44,664 bases of DNA from an uncultured Tessaracoccus sp. (GCF_947286155.1 NZ_CAMYPD010000021.1:1-44664), one strand, 5' to 3'. Positions 1-8,211 are shown, counted from the stretch's first letter. Notes: generated from the sequence alone by a model not told the origin. Program-made: numbers and translations.

Positions 1-1
1 C

Positions 2-61
2 GACACCCCGTATGCCTACCCCAACGACCCCATCAACAAACAAGACACCACCGGCGAATGA
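2..61 (+). CDS. C-terminal end of an Rhs/YD-repeat polymorphic toxin protein (partial, 5' outside window)
   Basis: The frame from base 2 reads DTPYAYPNDPINKQDTTGE and then stops at TGA 59-61. A YAYPNDPIN-type sequence followed by an (F/D)xTG(E/L) box is the usual end of the Rhs repeat-associated core, the conserved shell that carries a variable C-terminal toxin. The rest of the gene lies upstream of the window. In intact Rhs toxins the reading frame normally continues straight into the toxin domain. Here it stops at a codon one transition away from TGG, and the toxin-like sequence continues in the same frame (next entry). The shell may therefore be made without its toxin, or this may be a displaced silent tip. 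The family assignment rests on 19 residues but is distinctive. Confidence 0.75.
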   Translation, partial: DTPYAYPNDPINKQDTTGE

Positions 62-139
62 GGCTGGCTGCGGAAGGTCGGCAAGGTACTGTGGAAGTAC
101 AAATGGGATATCGCCCTCACCGCGGCTGGATTCATACCG

Positions 140-484
140 GTGCTCGGAACGGCATCTTGGTTGATTCGAGGCGGCCGTATAGTCCGGGGCCTATCTAAAG
201 CGGTAAGAGCTGCAAAAATTGCCAACAGTTCGGGTAAGGTGAAGTACGCTAAATATCTATCCCGTATATTGAATAGGGGAAAGGATCGGGTAAATATACG
301 TAGCAAGAAAGGAATTACTCATTATGACTTGCATGGGCGATCGCACAATTCAGTCAAGACGCCACATCAGTATCTCCATCGCTACGGCCGTCCCCCGTTT
401 ATGGGAAAGAAGGATCCGGTGAAGAGTAGCAACTGGAGAGATCTGACCCGGGTTCACTATCACCTCATAAGGAGCAGGCGGTGA
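140..484 (+). CDS. Rhs C-terminal toxin domain, detached from its shell by an in-frame TGA; Ntox24-like
   Basis: The open frame actually runs from base 62, directly after the TGA that ends the Rhs core. The first possible start codon is GTG 140, with no ribosome binding site in front. Residues from about base 62 give a basic, Trp-rich linker and then a hydrophobic helix (IALTAAGFIPVLGTASWLI), a common pre-toxin feature. The C-terminal half has THYDLHGRSHN, KTPHQYLHRYG and NWRDLTRVHYHL blocks. Their His and Asp residues resemble what I remember of polymorphic toxin type 24 domains; that match is from memory and was not searched. A 4-base overlap with the next gene suggests a toxin/immunity pair. 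Because of the TGA and missing RBS it is probably a silent or orphan toxin tip unless read-through or recombination reconnects it. Confidence 0.55.
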   Translation: MLGTASWLIRGGRIVRGLSKAVRAAKIANSSGKVKYAKYLSRILNRGKDRVNIRSKKGITHYDLHGRSHNSVKTPHQYLHRYGRPPFMGKKDPVKSSNWRDLTRVHYHLIRSRR

Positions 485-915
485 TCCACGGAATCTCGTG
501 TTATGAGCAAGGCTTTGGGGATTGGGACGTCTCGCACGTCGAGCATGAAGTCTGTGCGCTAGGCCAGATAGTTGATTTGAAGTCCGACTTCTATGTGAAG
601 AGGGTTGTTGTTGAAGATGACGCTCTGTTCATGGACATGGTTGGATTTCCTGGGGGTAGTTGTTCCCCGAATTGTCAGCGATCGAGTGGTATCTTTATTC
701 GGATGGTCTGGGAAAAGTGCTCGGAAATAGTTTTAGGGCAGACAGGAAAGATTTTATTTGATGAAAATGACGGCCACTACGGTATGCTGGGAATCCGTCT
801 TGTGGGCCGCTCAAGTGAAGGGTTGCTAACCTTTATTGTTGACGGAGATTGGTTCGAAATTCATATCCAGTGTCATAAGTTTTCAGTCGTGCCGAAGGTG
901 TACCAGGAGCCTTGA
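481..915 (+). CDS. Candidate immunity protein for the adjacent Rhs toxin tip
   Basis: A 144-residue acidic, soluble protein starting at GTG 481, which overlaps the toxin stop by four bases (GTGA). That is the usual translational coupling of toxin and immunity genes. I do not recognise the family. It has mixed beta-like segments, four cysteines in the middle and C-terminal parts, and no signal peptide or membrane helix. Codon use is AT-richer than in the housekeeping genes, as in the toxin. The immunity role is inferred only from position, size and coupling. If the toxin is not expressed, the gene could still protect against kin carrying the intact toxin. Confidence 0.6.
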   Translation: MIHGISCYEQGFGDWDVSHVEHEVCALGQIVDLKSDFYVKRVVVEDDALFMDMVGFPGGSCSPNCQRSSGIFIRMVWEKCSEIVLGQTGKILFDENDGHYGMLGIRLVGRSSEGLLTFIVDGDWFEIHIQCHKFSVVPKVYQEP

Positions 916-1265
916 ACGTGTGGCCAACGTCCGCCAGCGGTCGTCGAGTAGTCGTGGATCTTGACTTTCTTGGGCGCCACGTGGGTGGTAGCGAAGCCTG
1001 CGACGTCTGTCCCCGCGGTGCCATCAACGAACAAAATTCCACAGGCCCAGCATGGTGGAGGATGGCTGCGAGTGGCCTTGCGAGGAATGCCCAAGGGCTT
1101 GGGAATAGCGATTGGGTAGAAAAGAGGCTAGAAGACAGGTGGGGAAAGGGTTGCAGTGGCGCTTGTACTAAGAGTTCGGGCTCTCGGCCTGCGGCTACGA
1201 GGTGAGCGGTTTGAGGCCTGGTTGTATGTGAGTCCTACATTCGTTCGCCGCGCGCTCTATGATAC
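916..1265 (+). other. Unassigned intergenic stretch with only short open frames
   Basis: There is no convincing gene between the immunity candidate and the small membrane protein. Short frames exist on both strands. A TTG frame (912-1205, +) would give a 97-residue basic product without a ribosome binding site. A minus frame (873-1094) contains a CWACG motif. Another plus frame is open from 953 to about 1112. None has a good start or a recognisable domain. A remnant of an older toxin or immunity cassette is the most likely content, as is common behind rhs genes. A weak TATGAT box at 1258-1263 could serve the next gene. Confidence 0.35.
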
Positions 1266-1289
1266 TTGCAGAGCAAGGAGGTGATCCTG

Positions 1290-1781
1290 TTGCATGTCTT
1301 GAAACAATTCTTCCGGGGGAAGGGGCGAACTCTGCCACATGGCAGAGTAAAAGTTGTAGGTTTACCCGCTGCAGGAGTCGCAGTAACTCTTCTATATATT
1401 CTTGATGAGCCCCCCAGGATGCTATTTGATATGCTTTTTGTGAGTTTCTCCTTGATGCTGTGTGTGATTCTTCTGTGCCGAGGGCTTCGTGCTGGCGTAG
1501 TTGTGGAGAAAGCGAACTGCACGTTGGTGTATAGAGGTCTCTTGGTGACACGCCGGTATCATGCGGATGATATCGCTGAGTTTGGAATGCTTGATATGCG
1601 ATGGGCTCGCTGGGACGGAGCCGTTATTATGGTCAGAAAATGGGGTGGGCGCCCTCATGTATGGTGGAGCCTGGGGGATGGTTTTGAGGAAGATAACTCT
1701 CGCTTCTTGGAGTCCCTTTCCCGAGAGCTCGAAGGCTGTGGCTCTGGTATGGGCTGGGAGATCTATGAGAGCAGGCTATAG
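1290..1781 (+). CDS. Small membrane protein with two N-terminal helices and a PH-like domain
   Basis: Reading from TTG 1290 gives 163 residues. This start is chosen because AAGGAGGTG (1275-1283) sits 6 bases upstream; the longer frame from TTG 1266 would contain its own Shine-Dalgarno. Two hydrophobic segments (about residues 20-37 and 45-63) are followed by a soluble beta-rich part. The phrase LVYRGLLVTRRYHADDIAEF resembles the start of bacterial PH-like (bPH) domains found after paired helices in actinobacterial membrane proteins. Its place beside the toxin module and its AT-rich coding suggest it travelled with it, perhaps as an immunity protein for another, lost toxin tip. Function unknown. 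Confidence 0.6.
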   Translation: MHVLKQFFRGKGRTLPHGRVKVVGLPAAGVAVTLLYILDEPPRMLFDMLFVSFSLMLCVILLCRGLRAGVVVEKANCTLVYRGLLVTRRYHADDIAEFGMLDMRWARWDGAVIMVRKWGGRPHVWWSLGDGFEEDNSRFLESLSRELEGCGSGMGWEIYESRL

Positions 1782-2112
1782 CGCCTCTTCAAAGCTATAG
1801 AGTGGGTGAAGGGTAGAAGTCGGCCGGCGTCGAGCAGGGGGTTTGTGGCGCCTAAGAGTGTGTATTGAGGGCTGTTGATCGTCTGAGCGCCACTGCAGTG
1901 TCCAGTCCAGCGTGTACGGTTCGTCGAGCCCGGCCGGATCCCTTGTCGTCCGCGTCGAGGTGCGCTTCCATAGCGCCAGACCCTGTGGTTCTTCACTTGC
2001 ATAGATGCCGTGAGCTGTCTGGGTGCACATCTTCCGAGTAAGGGAATCCTCACTTGAGTCTGGGCGCATAATTGGCAAGGATAGTGTTTGTAATTTCGCA
2101 GGAGGAGGTGTG
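1782..2112 (+). other. Non-coding stretch between the accessory module and sufR
   Basis: No gene is supported on either strand. The bases GCTATAG occur twice near 1775-1800, just at and after the preceding stop. Minus-strand frames (1776-2258 and 1763-2194) read through much of it but have no start signal and run into sufR on the opposite strand; they could be chance or a decayed gene. The region must hold the suf operon promoter. CATAAT at 2067-2072 and TAGTGT at 2082-2087 are possible -10 boxes, but neither has a well-spaced -35. A SufR operator is expected here, and I could not identify one confidently. Confidence 0.35.
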
Positions 2113-2754
2113 ATGGACGCGCCCACGAGGGAAAGAGTTGTGCACCTGATCTTGCACAACGGGCCGCAGACTGCGAAGCAGCTGGCGGAAGCACTGTCGC
2201 TCACTCCTGCCGCAGTGCGACGCCACCTCGCCGTGTTGTTGGAAGACGGCACCCTCACGTCGAGAGAAGAGCGGGTCTACGGTCCGCGCGGGCGGGGGCG
2301 TCCGTCGCAGGTATTTGTGCTCACCGACGCAGGCCGAGCCGAATTCCAGCACGAGTACGACAAGCTCGCGCTCATGGCCCTCCGCAGGCTTGGCGCTACC
2401 GAGATCGAGGGCCTCGCGCAGGAACGCGTCGCGGTGATTGAGCAGCGGTTCAGTGCGTCGCGCGAGGCGCAGCCAGAGCGCCCCGCCGTCGACCTCCTCG
2501 TCGAAGCGCTCGCAGCCGAGAACTACGCTGCCGGTCTGCGCCCGGTCCGTTCCGGTGACCAGATCGTGCAGTTCCACTGCCCGGTGGCTGAAGTTGCCGC
2601 CGAGTACCCCATATTGTGCGAAATCGAGACAGAACTGTTCGGCAGGCTGCTCGAATCCCACGTCCAGCGCCTCGCCACCATCGCCCACGGCGACGGGGTG
2701 TGCACCACGCACGTCCCCGCACCTATTCCCACCCCCATCCCCAAGAGAAAGTGA
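2113..2754 (+). CDS. sufR: SufR, iron-sulfur-sensing repressor of the suf operon
   Basis: 213 residues from ATG 2113, preceded by a strong AGGAGGAGG site. Residues about 5-75 form a winged helix of the ArsR/DeoR-like SufR family (NGPQTAKQLAEALSLTPAAVRRHL, with the wing GPRGRGRP). The C-terminal half carries three cysteines, C156, C169 and C197, in the spacing used by SufR proteins to hold a [4Fe-4S] cluster. In mycobacteria and cyanobacteria the cluster-loaded protein represses suf and cluster loss derepresses it. As first gene of the operon, 4 bases before sufB, it would autoregulate the whole cluster. Confidence 0.92.
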   Translation: MDAPTRERVVHLILHNGPQTAKQLAEALSLTPAAVRRHLAVLLEDGTLTSREERVYGPRGRGRPSQVFVLTDAGRAEFQHEYDKLALMALRRLGATEIEGLAQERVAVIEQRFSASREAQPERPAVDLLVEALAAENYAAGLRPVRSGDQIVQFHCPVAEVAAEYPILCEIETELFGRLLESHVQRLATIAHGDGVCTTHVPAPIPTPIPKRK

Positions 2755-2758
2755 ACCC

Positions 2759-4204
2759 ATGACCCAGACCGCACCTCAGCAGGCGCCGGGCACCGGTGCC
2801 ACGCAGGACGAGCACCTGGCGGCGCTCGGCAAATACCAGTGGGGTTGGCATGACTCCGACGAGGCAGGCGCCGCCGCGCAGCGCGGCCTGAACGAAGCCG
2901 TCGTCAACAACATCTCCGACATGAAGGACGAGCCGCAGTGGATGCGCGACTTCCGTCTGAAGTCGCTCAAGCTGTTCGACAAGAAGCCCATGCCCAAGTG
3001 GGGAGCAGACCTCTCCGGCATCGACTTCGACAACATCAAGTACTTCGTGCGTTCGACGGAGAAGCAGGCCCAGACGTGGGATGACCTTCCGGAAGACATC
3101 AAGGAGACCTACGACAAGCTCGGCATTCCGGAAGCGGAGAAGGCGCGCCTCGTCGCAGGCGTGGCGGCGCAGTACGAATCCGAGGTGGTCTACCACAAGA
3201 TCAACGAGGAACTGGAGCGCCAGGGCGTCATCTTCCTCGACACCGACACCGCGCTCAAGGAGCACGAGGAGCTCTTCAAGGAGTACTTCGGCACCGTCAT
3301 TCCGGCAGGCGACAACAAGTTCGCGTCGCTGAACTCGGCGGTGTGGTCGGGTGGTTCCTTCATCTACGTGCCGAAGGGCGTGCACGTCACCATCCCGCTG
3401 CAGGCCTACTTCCGCATCAACACGGAGAACATGGGCCAGTTCGAGCGCACGCTCATCATCGTCGACGAGGACGCCTACGTCCACTACGTCGAGGGCTGCA
3501 CCGCACCGATCTACAAGTCGGATTCCCTGCACTCCGCCGTCGTCGAAATCGTGGTGAAGAAGGGCGCCCGCTGCCGCTACACGACCATCCAGAACTGGTC
3601 GAACAACGTCTACAACCTCGTTACCAAGCGCGCCACCTGTGAGGAAGGCGCGACGATGGAATGGATCGACGGCAACATCGGCTCCAAGGTCACCATGAAG
3701 TACCCGGCCGTCTACCTCATGGGCCCCCACGCCAAGGGCGAGACGCTCTCCATCGCGTTCGCCGGCGAGGGCCAGTACCAAGACACGGGCTCCAAGATGG
3801 TGCACTGCGCGCCCCACACGTCGAGCTCCATCGTGTCGAAGTCGGTTGCCCGCAGCGGCGGTCGTGCAGCGTACCGGGGCCTCGTGCAGGTGCAGCCGGG
3901 CGCGACGCACTCGTCGTCGGGCGTGATGTGCGACGCGCTGCTCGTCGACACCATCTCCCGCTCGGACACCTACCCCTACGTGGATATCCGCGAGGAAGAC
4001 GTGTCGATGGCGCACGAAGCCACCGTCTCGAAGGTGTCGGAAGACCAGCTCTTCTACTTGATGAGCCGCGGTATGACCGAGCTGGAGGCCACCGCCATGA
4101 TCGTGCGCGGCTTCGTCGAGCCCATCGCCCGCGAACTCCCCATGGAGTACGCGCTCGAACTGAACCGACTCATTGAACTGCAGATGGAAGGCGCGGTCGG
4201 CTGA
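2759..4204 (+). CDS. sufB: SufB, Fe-S cluster assembly scaffold subunit
   Basis: 481 residues from ATG 2759, the usual length for SufB. It is the scaffold of the SufBCD complex, on which sulfide and iron are assembled into [4Fe-4S] clusters in the cytosol. The SufB/SufD beta-helix core is obvious: SGGSFIYVPKGVHV, the EGCTAP cysteine box, WSNNVYNLVTKRA and the C-terminal EDQLFYLMSRG helix region. The frame is open upstream to 2438, but that part overlaps sufR and is a shadow. It lies 4 bases after sufR, so the two are likely coupled. No inteln-like insertion (found in some mycobacterial SufB) is present. Confidence 0.97.
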   Translation: MTQTAPQQAPGTGATQDEHLAALGKYQWGWHDSDEAGAAAQRGLNEAVVNNISDMKDEPQWMRDFRLKSLKLFDKKPMPKWGADLSGIDFDNIKYFVRSTEKQAQTWDDLPEDIKETYDKLGIPEAEKARLVAGVAAQYESEVVYHKINEELERQGVIFLDTDTALKEHEELFKEYFGTVIPAGDNKFASLNSAVWSGGSFIYVPKGVHVTIPLQAYFRINTENMGQFERTLIIVDEDAYVHYVEGCTAPIYKSDSLHSAVVEIVVKKGARCRYTTIQNWSNNVYNLVTKRATCEEGATMEWIDGNIGSKVTMKYPAVYLMGPHAKGETLSIAFAGEGQYQDTGSKMVHCAPHTSSSIVSKSVARSGGRAAYRGLVQVQPGATHSSSGVMCDALLVDTISRSDTYPYVDIREEDVSMAHEATVSKVSEDQLFYLMSRGMTELEATAMIVRGFVEPIARELPMEYALELNRLIELQMEGAVG

Positions 4205-4250
4205 CCGCACCCATCCTCCAATCGGCGCAACGTAAGGAACAACATTGACC

Positions 4251-5402
4251 ATGACGAAGCCCAACGTGGCTGGCGCGCTCGAGCGCGTCGAATCCCATCT
4301 GCACCCCATCCCTTCGTGGAATCTCGACGATCACCCGCAGCCCACCGGACGCGAGGAGATCTGGCGATTCTCACCCATGCGACGCATCAAGGCGCTGCTC
4401 GACGAGCAAGCCGAAGCGGCCACGCTGGAGTGGGAATCCGACGTTCCCGAAGGCGTCACCATCACCGAGCTCACCGCGGACGAGGCCCGCAACCTGGCTG
4501 CTGAGGCACCCGTCGACCGGGTTGCCGCCATCGCAGCCGAGAAGGCCGTTCGCCGCACGCTGATTGAGGTGGCGGAGAACGCGCAGCTCTCCCAGCGTGT
4601 CACCATCACGTGCCGCGGCGACGGCTCGCAGGCGCGCGAGCACGTCGTCGTGAAGGTGGGGGCCAACGCGCAGGCCACCATCGTGCTGCGCTTCGTTGGC
4701 AACGGAACCTTCGCCGAGAAGTCCGACTTCATCATCGGTGCCGGCGCGAACGTGAACATCGTGACGGTCCAGGACTGGAGCGAAGGGGCTGTGCACGGCG
4801 GTCAGCGTTCGGTGCTCGTCGGGCGCGACGCGCACGTGAAGACGATGAGCGCATCACTTGGCGGCGACGTCGTACGCCTGCAGGAGAACATGCGCTTCGA
4901 CGGGCCTGGCGGCGGGATCGAGAGCTACGGGCTGTACTTCGTCGACGGCGGGCAGCACGTCCAGCACCGCCTGTTCGTGGATCACAACGAGCCGCGCACC
5001 AAGTCGAACGTCGACTATCGCGGTGCGCTGCAGGGCGAGGGCGCGAACTCGGTGTGGATCGGCGACGTCCTCATCCGCAAGGCCGCCGAGGGCATCGAAA
5101 CCTACGAATCCAACAAGAACCTGCTGCTCACGGAAGGGTGCCAGGCGGATTCGGTGCCGAACCTGGAGATCGAGACCGGCGAGATCGAAGGCGCCGGGCA
5201 CTCGTCCACCACGGGACGGTTCGACGACCTCCAGCTGTTCTACCTGATGAGCCGCGGCATTCCGGAGCGCGAGGCGCGTCGACTCATCGTGCACGGCTTC
5301 TTCTACGACATCATCCGCCGCTTCGGTGTGCCGGACATCGAAGAGCTCATGCTGGCGCGCGTCGAGCAAGAGCTCGAAGCCGTCGAAGGAGCCACAGCGT
5401 GA
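4251..5402 (+). CDS. sufD: SufD, Fe-S cluster assembly subunit
   Basis: 383 residues from ATG 4251; partner of SufB in the SufBC2D scaffold complex. The N-terminal region is variable (EEIWRFSPMRRI), followed by the beta-helix core and the ending DDLQLFYLMSRGIPEREARRL shared with SufB. TTG 4245 is an alternative start: it lies 6 bases from the AAGGA at 4234-4238, while the ATG lies 12 bases away, so the six-base-longer form may be the real one. The stop at 5400-5402 overlaps the GTG of the next gene. Confidence 0.95.
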   Translation: MTKPNVAGALERVESHLHPIPSWNLDDHPQPTGREEIWRFSPMRRIKALLDEQAEAATLEWESDVPEGVTITELTADEARNLAAEAPVDRVAAIAAEKAVRRTLIEVAENAQLSQRVTITCRGDGSQAREHVVVKVGANAQATIVLRFVGNGTFAEKSDFIIGAGANVNIVTVQDWSEGAVHGGQRSVLVGRDAHVKTMSASLGGDVVRLQENMRFDGPGGGIESYGLYFVDGGQHVQHRLFVDHNEPRTKSNVDYRGALQGEGANSVWIGDVLIRKAAEGIETYESNKNLLLTEGCQADSVPNLEIETGEIEGAGHSSTTGRFDDLQLFYLMSRGIPEREARRLIVHGFFYDIIRRFGVPDIEELMLARVEQELEAVEGATA

Positions 5403-5740
5403 GCTGGGTCACCGTCGCAACCGCAGATGAGCTCTCCGACGACGTGCCGCTCGCCGTCGAGGTAGAGGCTGACGACGGGCCGCTCGAGCTGGCCATTGTC
5501 AGCCACGACGGCAAGCTGTACGCCCTCGAAAACGAGTGCACGCACGGCAAAGTGGCGCTTTCCGACGGCGACGTGGTGGGCTGCACCATCGAGTGCTACC
5601 TCCACGGCGGCGCCTTCGACCTCGCCACTGGTGAAGCCATCCAGCTGCCCGCCACCGAGCCGGTGCGCGTCTTCCCCGTCCGGCAGGAGGGCAGCGACGT
5701 GCAAGTCGATCCCTCCCAACCCATCACCGACTTCCAGTAG
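5399..5740 (+). CDS. Rieske-type [2Fe-2S] ferredoxin encoded within the suf operon
   Basis: 113 residues from GTG 5399, overlapping the sufD stop by 4 bases (GTGA). The Rieske signature is complete: C47-x-H49 and C66-x2-H69 (CTH and CYLH), with the conserved Gly-Gly after the second box. The protein is soluble, like the ferredoxin subunits of aromatic ring dioxygenases, and annotation pipelines often call it such. No dioxygenase gene is nearby. Its conserved place between sufD and sufC in many actinobacteria argues for a role in cluster assembly, most simply electron supply to the scaffold. That role is inference. Confidence 0.9.
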   Translation: MSWVTVATADELSDDVPLAVEVEADDGPLELAIVSHDGKLYALENECTHGKVALSDGDVVGCTIECYLHGGAFDLATGEAIQLPATEPVRVFPVRQEGSDVQVDPSQPITDFQ

Positions 5741-5760
5741 AACCCACAGGAGCACCTGTT

Positions 5761-6525
5761 ATGTCCACTCTCGTTATCTCTGATCTGCACGCCAACGTCC
5801 TCACCGAGGAAGGCCCGAAGGAAATCCTGAAGGGCGTGAACCTCACCATCAATCCCGGTGAAATCCACGCGATCATGGGCCCCAACGGCTCCGGCAAGTC
5901 CACGCTGGCCTACGCCATCGCAGGCCACCCGAAGTACGAAATCACCTCCGGCTCCGTCACCCTCGACGGCGTGGAGCTGAGCGAGCTCTCCGTCGACGAG
6001 CGCGCCAAGGCCGGCCTCTACCTGGCCATGCAGTACCCCGTCGAGGTGCCTGGCGTGTCCGTCTCGAACTTCCTGCGCACCGCGAAGACCGCACTCGACG
6101 GCGAAGCGCCGAAGGTGCGCACCTGGGTGAAGGACGTCGAGGAAGGGCTCGGACGCCTCAACCTGGACAAGTCGTTCGCGGCACGCTCCGTCAACGAGGG
6201 CTTCTCCGGCGGTGAGAAAAAGCGCCACGAGATCGCGCAGCTCGAGCTGCTCAACCCGAAGGCCGCCATCCTCGACGAGACCGACTCCGGGCTCGACATC
6301 GACGCGCTGAAGGTGGTCTCCGAGGGCGTGAACCGCTACGCCGCATCCGGTGAGAAGCCGGTGCTGCTCATCACGCACTACACCCGCATCCTGCGCTACA
6401 TCGAGCCCGCCTTCGTGCACGTGTTCGTCGACGGGCATGTCGTCGAGTCCGGCGGCCGCGAGCTCGCCGACAAGCTGGAAGCCGAAGGCTACGAGTCCTA
6501 CATCAAGCAGGCGGCGCAGGCTTGA
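5761..6525 (+). CDS. sufC: SufC, ABC-type ATPase of the Suf complex
   Basis: 254 residues from ATG 5761, with AGGAG 10 bases upstream. It supplies ATP-driven conformational change to SufB/SufD during cluster assembly and is cytosolic rather than a transporter. Walker A is GPNGSGKS (about residues 40-47); the signature is FSGGEKKRHE, and Walker B reads AILDETDSGLD, the D-E-T variant typical of SufC. The stop shares a base with the sufS start (TGATG). Confidence 0.97.
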   Translation: MSTLVISDLHANVLTEEGPKEILKGVNLTINPGEIHAIMGPNGSGKSTLAYAIAGHPKYEITSGSVTLDGVELSELSVDERAKAGLYLAMQYPVEVPGVSVSNFLRTAKTALDGEAPKVRTWVKDVEEGLGRLNLDKSFAARSVNEGFSGGEKKRHEIAQLELLNPKAAILDETDSGLDIDALKVVSEGVNRYAASGEKPVLLITHYTRILRYIEPAFVHVFVDGHVVESGGRELADKLEAEGYESYIKQAAQA

Positions 6526-7778
6526 TGCTGGACATCGAGAAGGTCCGCGCACAGTTCCCCATCCTGCACAAGCAGGTGGGGGACTGGCCGCTCACTTACT
6601 TGGATTCGGCGAACACGTCGCAGAAGCCGCAGTGCGTCGTCGATGCGATCGAGGAGCACTACCTGCAGCACAACGCCAACGTGGCGCGCGCCATGCACGT
6701 GCTGGGGGCGGAAGCCACCGAGGCCTACGAAGGTGCGCGGGCGAAGATTGCACGGTTCATTGGTGCTGCCCGGCCCGAAGAGGTGGTCTTCACCAAGAAC
6801 GCATCCGAGGCACTGAACTTGGCCGCCAACAGCTTGGGCGCGTCGCTGCAGCCCGGCGACGAGGTGGTCACGTCGGTGATGGAACACCACTCCAACATCG
6901 TGCCGTGGCAGCTCCTGTGCGAGCGCACGGGCGCGACGCTGCGCTGGTTCGATGTCACCGATGACGGGCGCCTCGACGTTGAGAAGGCCAAGGCGGAAGG
7001 GCTCATCAACGAGCGCACCAAGATCGTGACGCTTACTTGGGTGTCCAACGTGCTGGGCACGCGCAATCCCGTCGCTGAGGTCGCGCAGCTGGCGCATGCC
7101 GTCGACGCGACGATGGTGGTGGACGCATCGCAGGCTGTGCCGCATCAGCCGACGGACGTGGCGCAGCTGGGCGCTGACCTCGTCGCGTTCACTGGCCACA
7201 AGATGTGCGGGCCTACCGGCATCGGTGTGCTGTGGGGTCGCCATGATCTGCTCGAAACGCTGCCGCCGTTCCTGGGCGGTGGCGAGATGATCGAGGTCGT
7301 GGAGATGGAGCGCTCCACGTACGCGGCCCCGCCGTACCGCTTCGAGGCCGGCACGCCGCCCATCGTGCAGGCCGTGGGGCTCGCCGCGGCTATCGACTTC
7401 CTCGAAAGCATCGGCATGGAAGCGATCGAAGCGCATGAGCATGAGATCACCGAGTACGCGCTGGCGAAGCTCACGGCGATCGACGGCTTCACGCTACTGG
7501 GGCCCGCCGAGGCGGTGGATCGCGGCTCGGCCATCTCGTTCAACATCGACGGGGTACACCCGCACGACGTGATGCAGCTGCTCGACAGCCGCGGGGTAGC
7601 CATCCGGGGTGGGCACCACTGTGCGCGCCCGCTGCACAAGCGGCTGGGTTTCCAGTCGTCGACGCGCGCGAGCGCCTACCTGTACACCACCAAGGAAGAG
7701 ATCGACACGCTGGCCGACGCGCTCGTCTACACCCGCGACTACTTCGCGCCCAAGCTTGGAGGTTCACGTGAACGTTGA
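6525..7778 (+). CDS. sufS: SufS, cysteine desulfurase
   Basis: 417 residues from ATG 6525. A PLP-dependent type II desulfurase that removes sulfur from cysteine as an enzyme-bound persulfide. PLP is bound at K226 (FTGHKMCGPTG). The catalytic cysteine is C366 in RGGHHCARP, within the RxGHHCA loop of the SufS group. The start overlaps the sufC stop by one base, and the gene overlaps sufU by 11 bases. SufU is the expected sulfur acceptor. Confidence 0.97.
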   Translation: MLDIEKVRAQFPILHKQVGDWPLTYLDSANTSQKPQCVVDAIEEHYLQHNANVARAMHVLGAEATEAYEGARAKIARFIGAARPEEVVFTKNASEALNLAANSLGASLQPGDEVVTSVMEHHSNIVPWQLLCERTGATLRWFDVTDDGRLDVEKAKAEGLINERTKIVTLTWVSNVLGTRNPVAEVAQLAHAVDATMVVDASQAVPHQPTDVAQLGADLVAFTGHKMCGPTGIGVLWGRHDLLETLPPFLGGGEMIEVVEMERSTYAAPPYRFEAGTPPIVQAVGLAAAIDFLESIGMEAIEAHEHEITEYALAKLTAIDGFTLLGPAEAVDRGSAISFNIDGVHPHDVMQLLDSRGVAIRGGHHCARPLHKRLGFQSSTRASAYLYTTKEEIDTLADALVYTRDYFAPKLGGSRER

Positions 7779-8211
7779 TGAGCTGTACCAAACCATCATT
7801 TTGGATCACTACCGCGAGAAGCATCACTCGGGGCTCCGCGACCCGCACGACGTCGAAGTGCACCACGTGAACCCGTCGTGTGGCGACGAGCTCACCTTGC
7901 GGGTGCATCTCGACGGCGACACCGTCGACGACGTTTCGTACTCTGCGGAGGGGTGCTCGATCTCGCAGGCCTCGACGTCGATCATGACCGACCTCCTCAT
8001 CGGCAACGATGTGCAGCACGCGATGGAGCTGTACGACGAGTTCGTCGAGGTGATGGAATCGAAGGGGGAGCGGGTGCCCGACGAAGACCGATTCGAAGAC
8101 GCCATCGCATTCGCCGGCGTCGCGAAATTCCCCGCACGAGTCAAATGCGCACTGTTGGGGTGGGCCGCAGTACGCGACGCCATCCTCCAGGCCCAAGCGA
8201 AGGAGCAGTGA
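7768..8211 (+). CDS. sufU: SufU, zinc-dependent sulfur acceptor for SufS
   Basis: 147 residues from GTG 7768; GGAGG at 7758-7762 lies 5 bases upstream inside the end of sufS. SufU takes persulfide sulfur from SufS by zinc ligand exchange in Gram-positive bacteria. The zinc ligands are visible: C38 and D40 (NPSCGD), C63 (EGCSIS) and C127 (RVKCALL). An IscU scaffold lacks the insertion before the last cysteine that is seen here, so this is the SufU type. The stop overlaps the ATG of sufT by one base. Confidence 0.95.
   Translation: MNVDELYQTIILDHYREKHHSGLRDPHDVEVHHVNPSCGDELTLRVHLDGDTVDDVSYSAEGCSISQASTSIMTDLLIGNDVQHAMELYDEFVEVMESKGERVPDEDRFEDAIAFAGVAKFPARVKCALLGWAAVRDAILQAQAKEQ

Noticed and set aside
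59..61. TGA read as selenocysteine or tryptophan
   Set aside because: Many genes here end at TGA and use TGG for Trp, and no SECIS-like hairpin is evident just after it.
2723..4309. 528-residue minus-strand open frame opposite sufB
   Set aside because: Composition (Arg, Val, Asp, His rich) is that of the antisense of a GC-rich gene; no RBS and no known domain, while sufB is certain.
5399..5740. Aromatic ring dioxygenase ferredoxin
   Set aside because: No oxygenase or reductase gene nearby; embedded in suf with overlaps.
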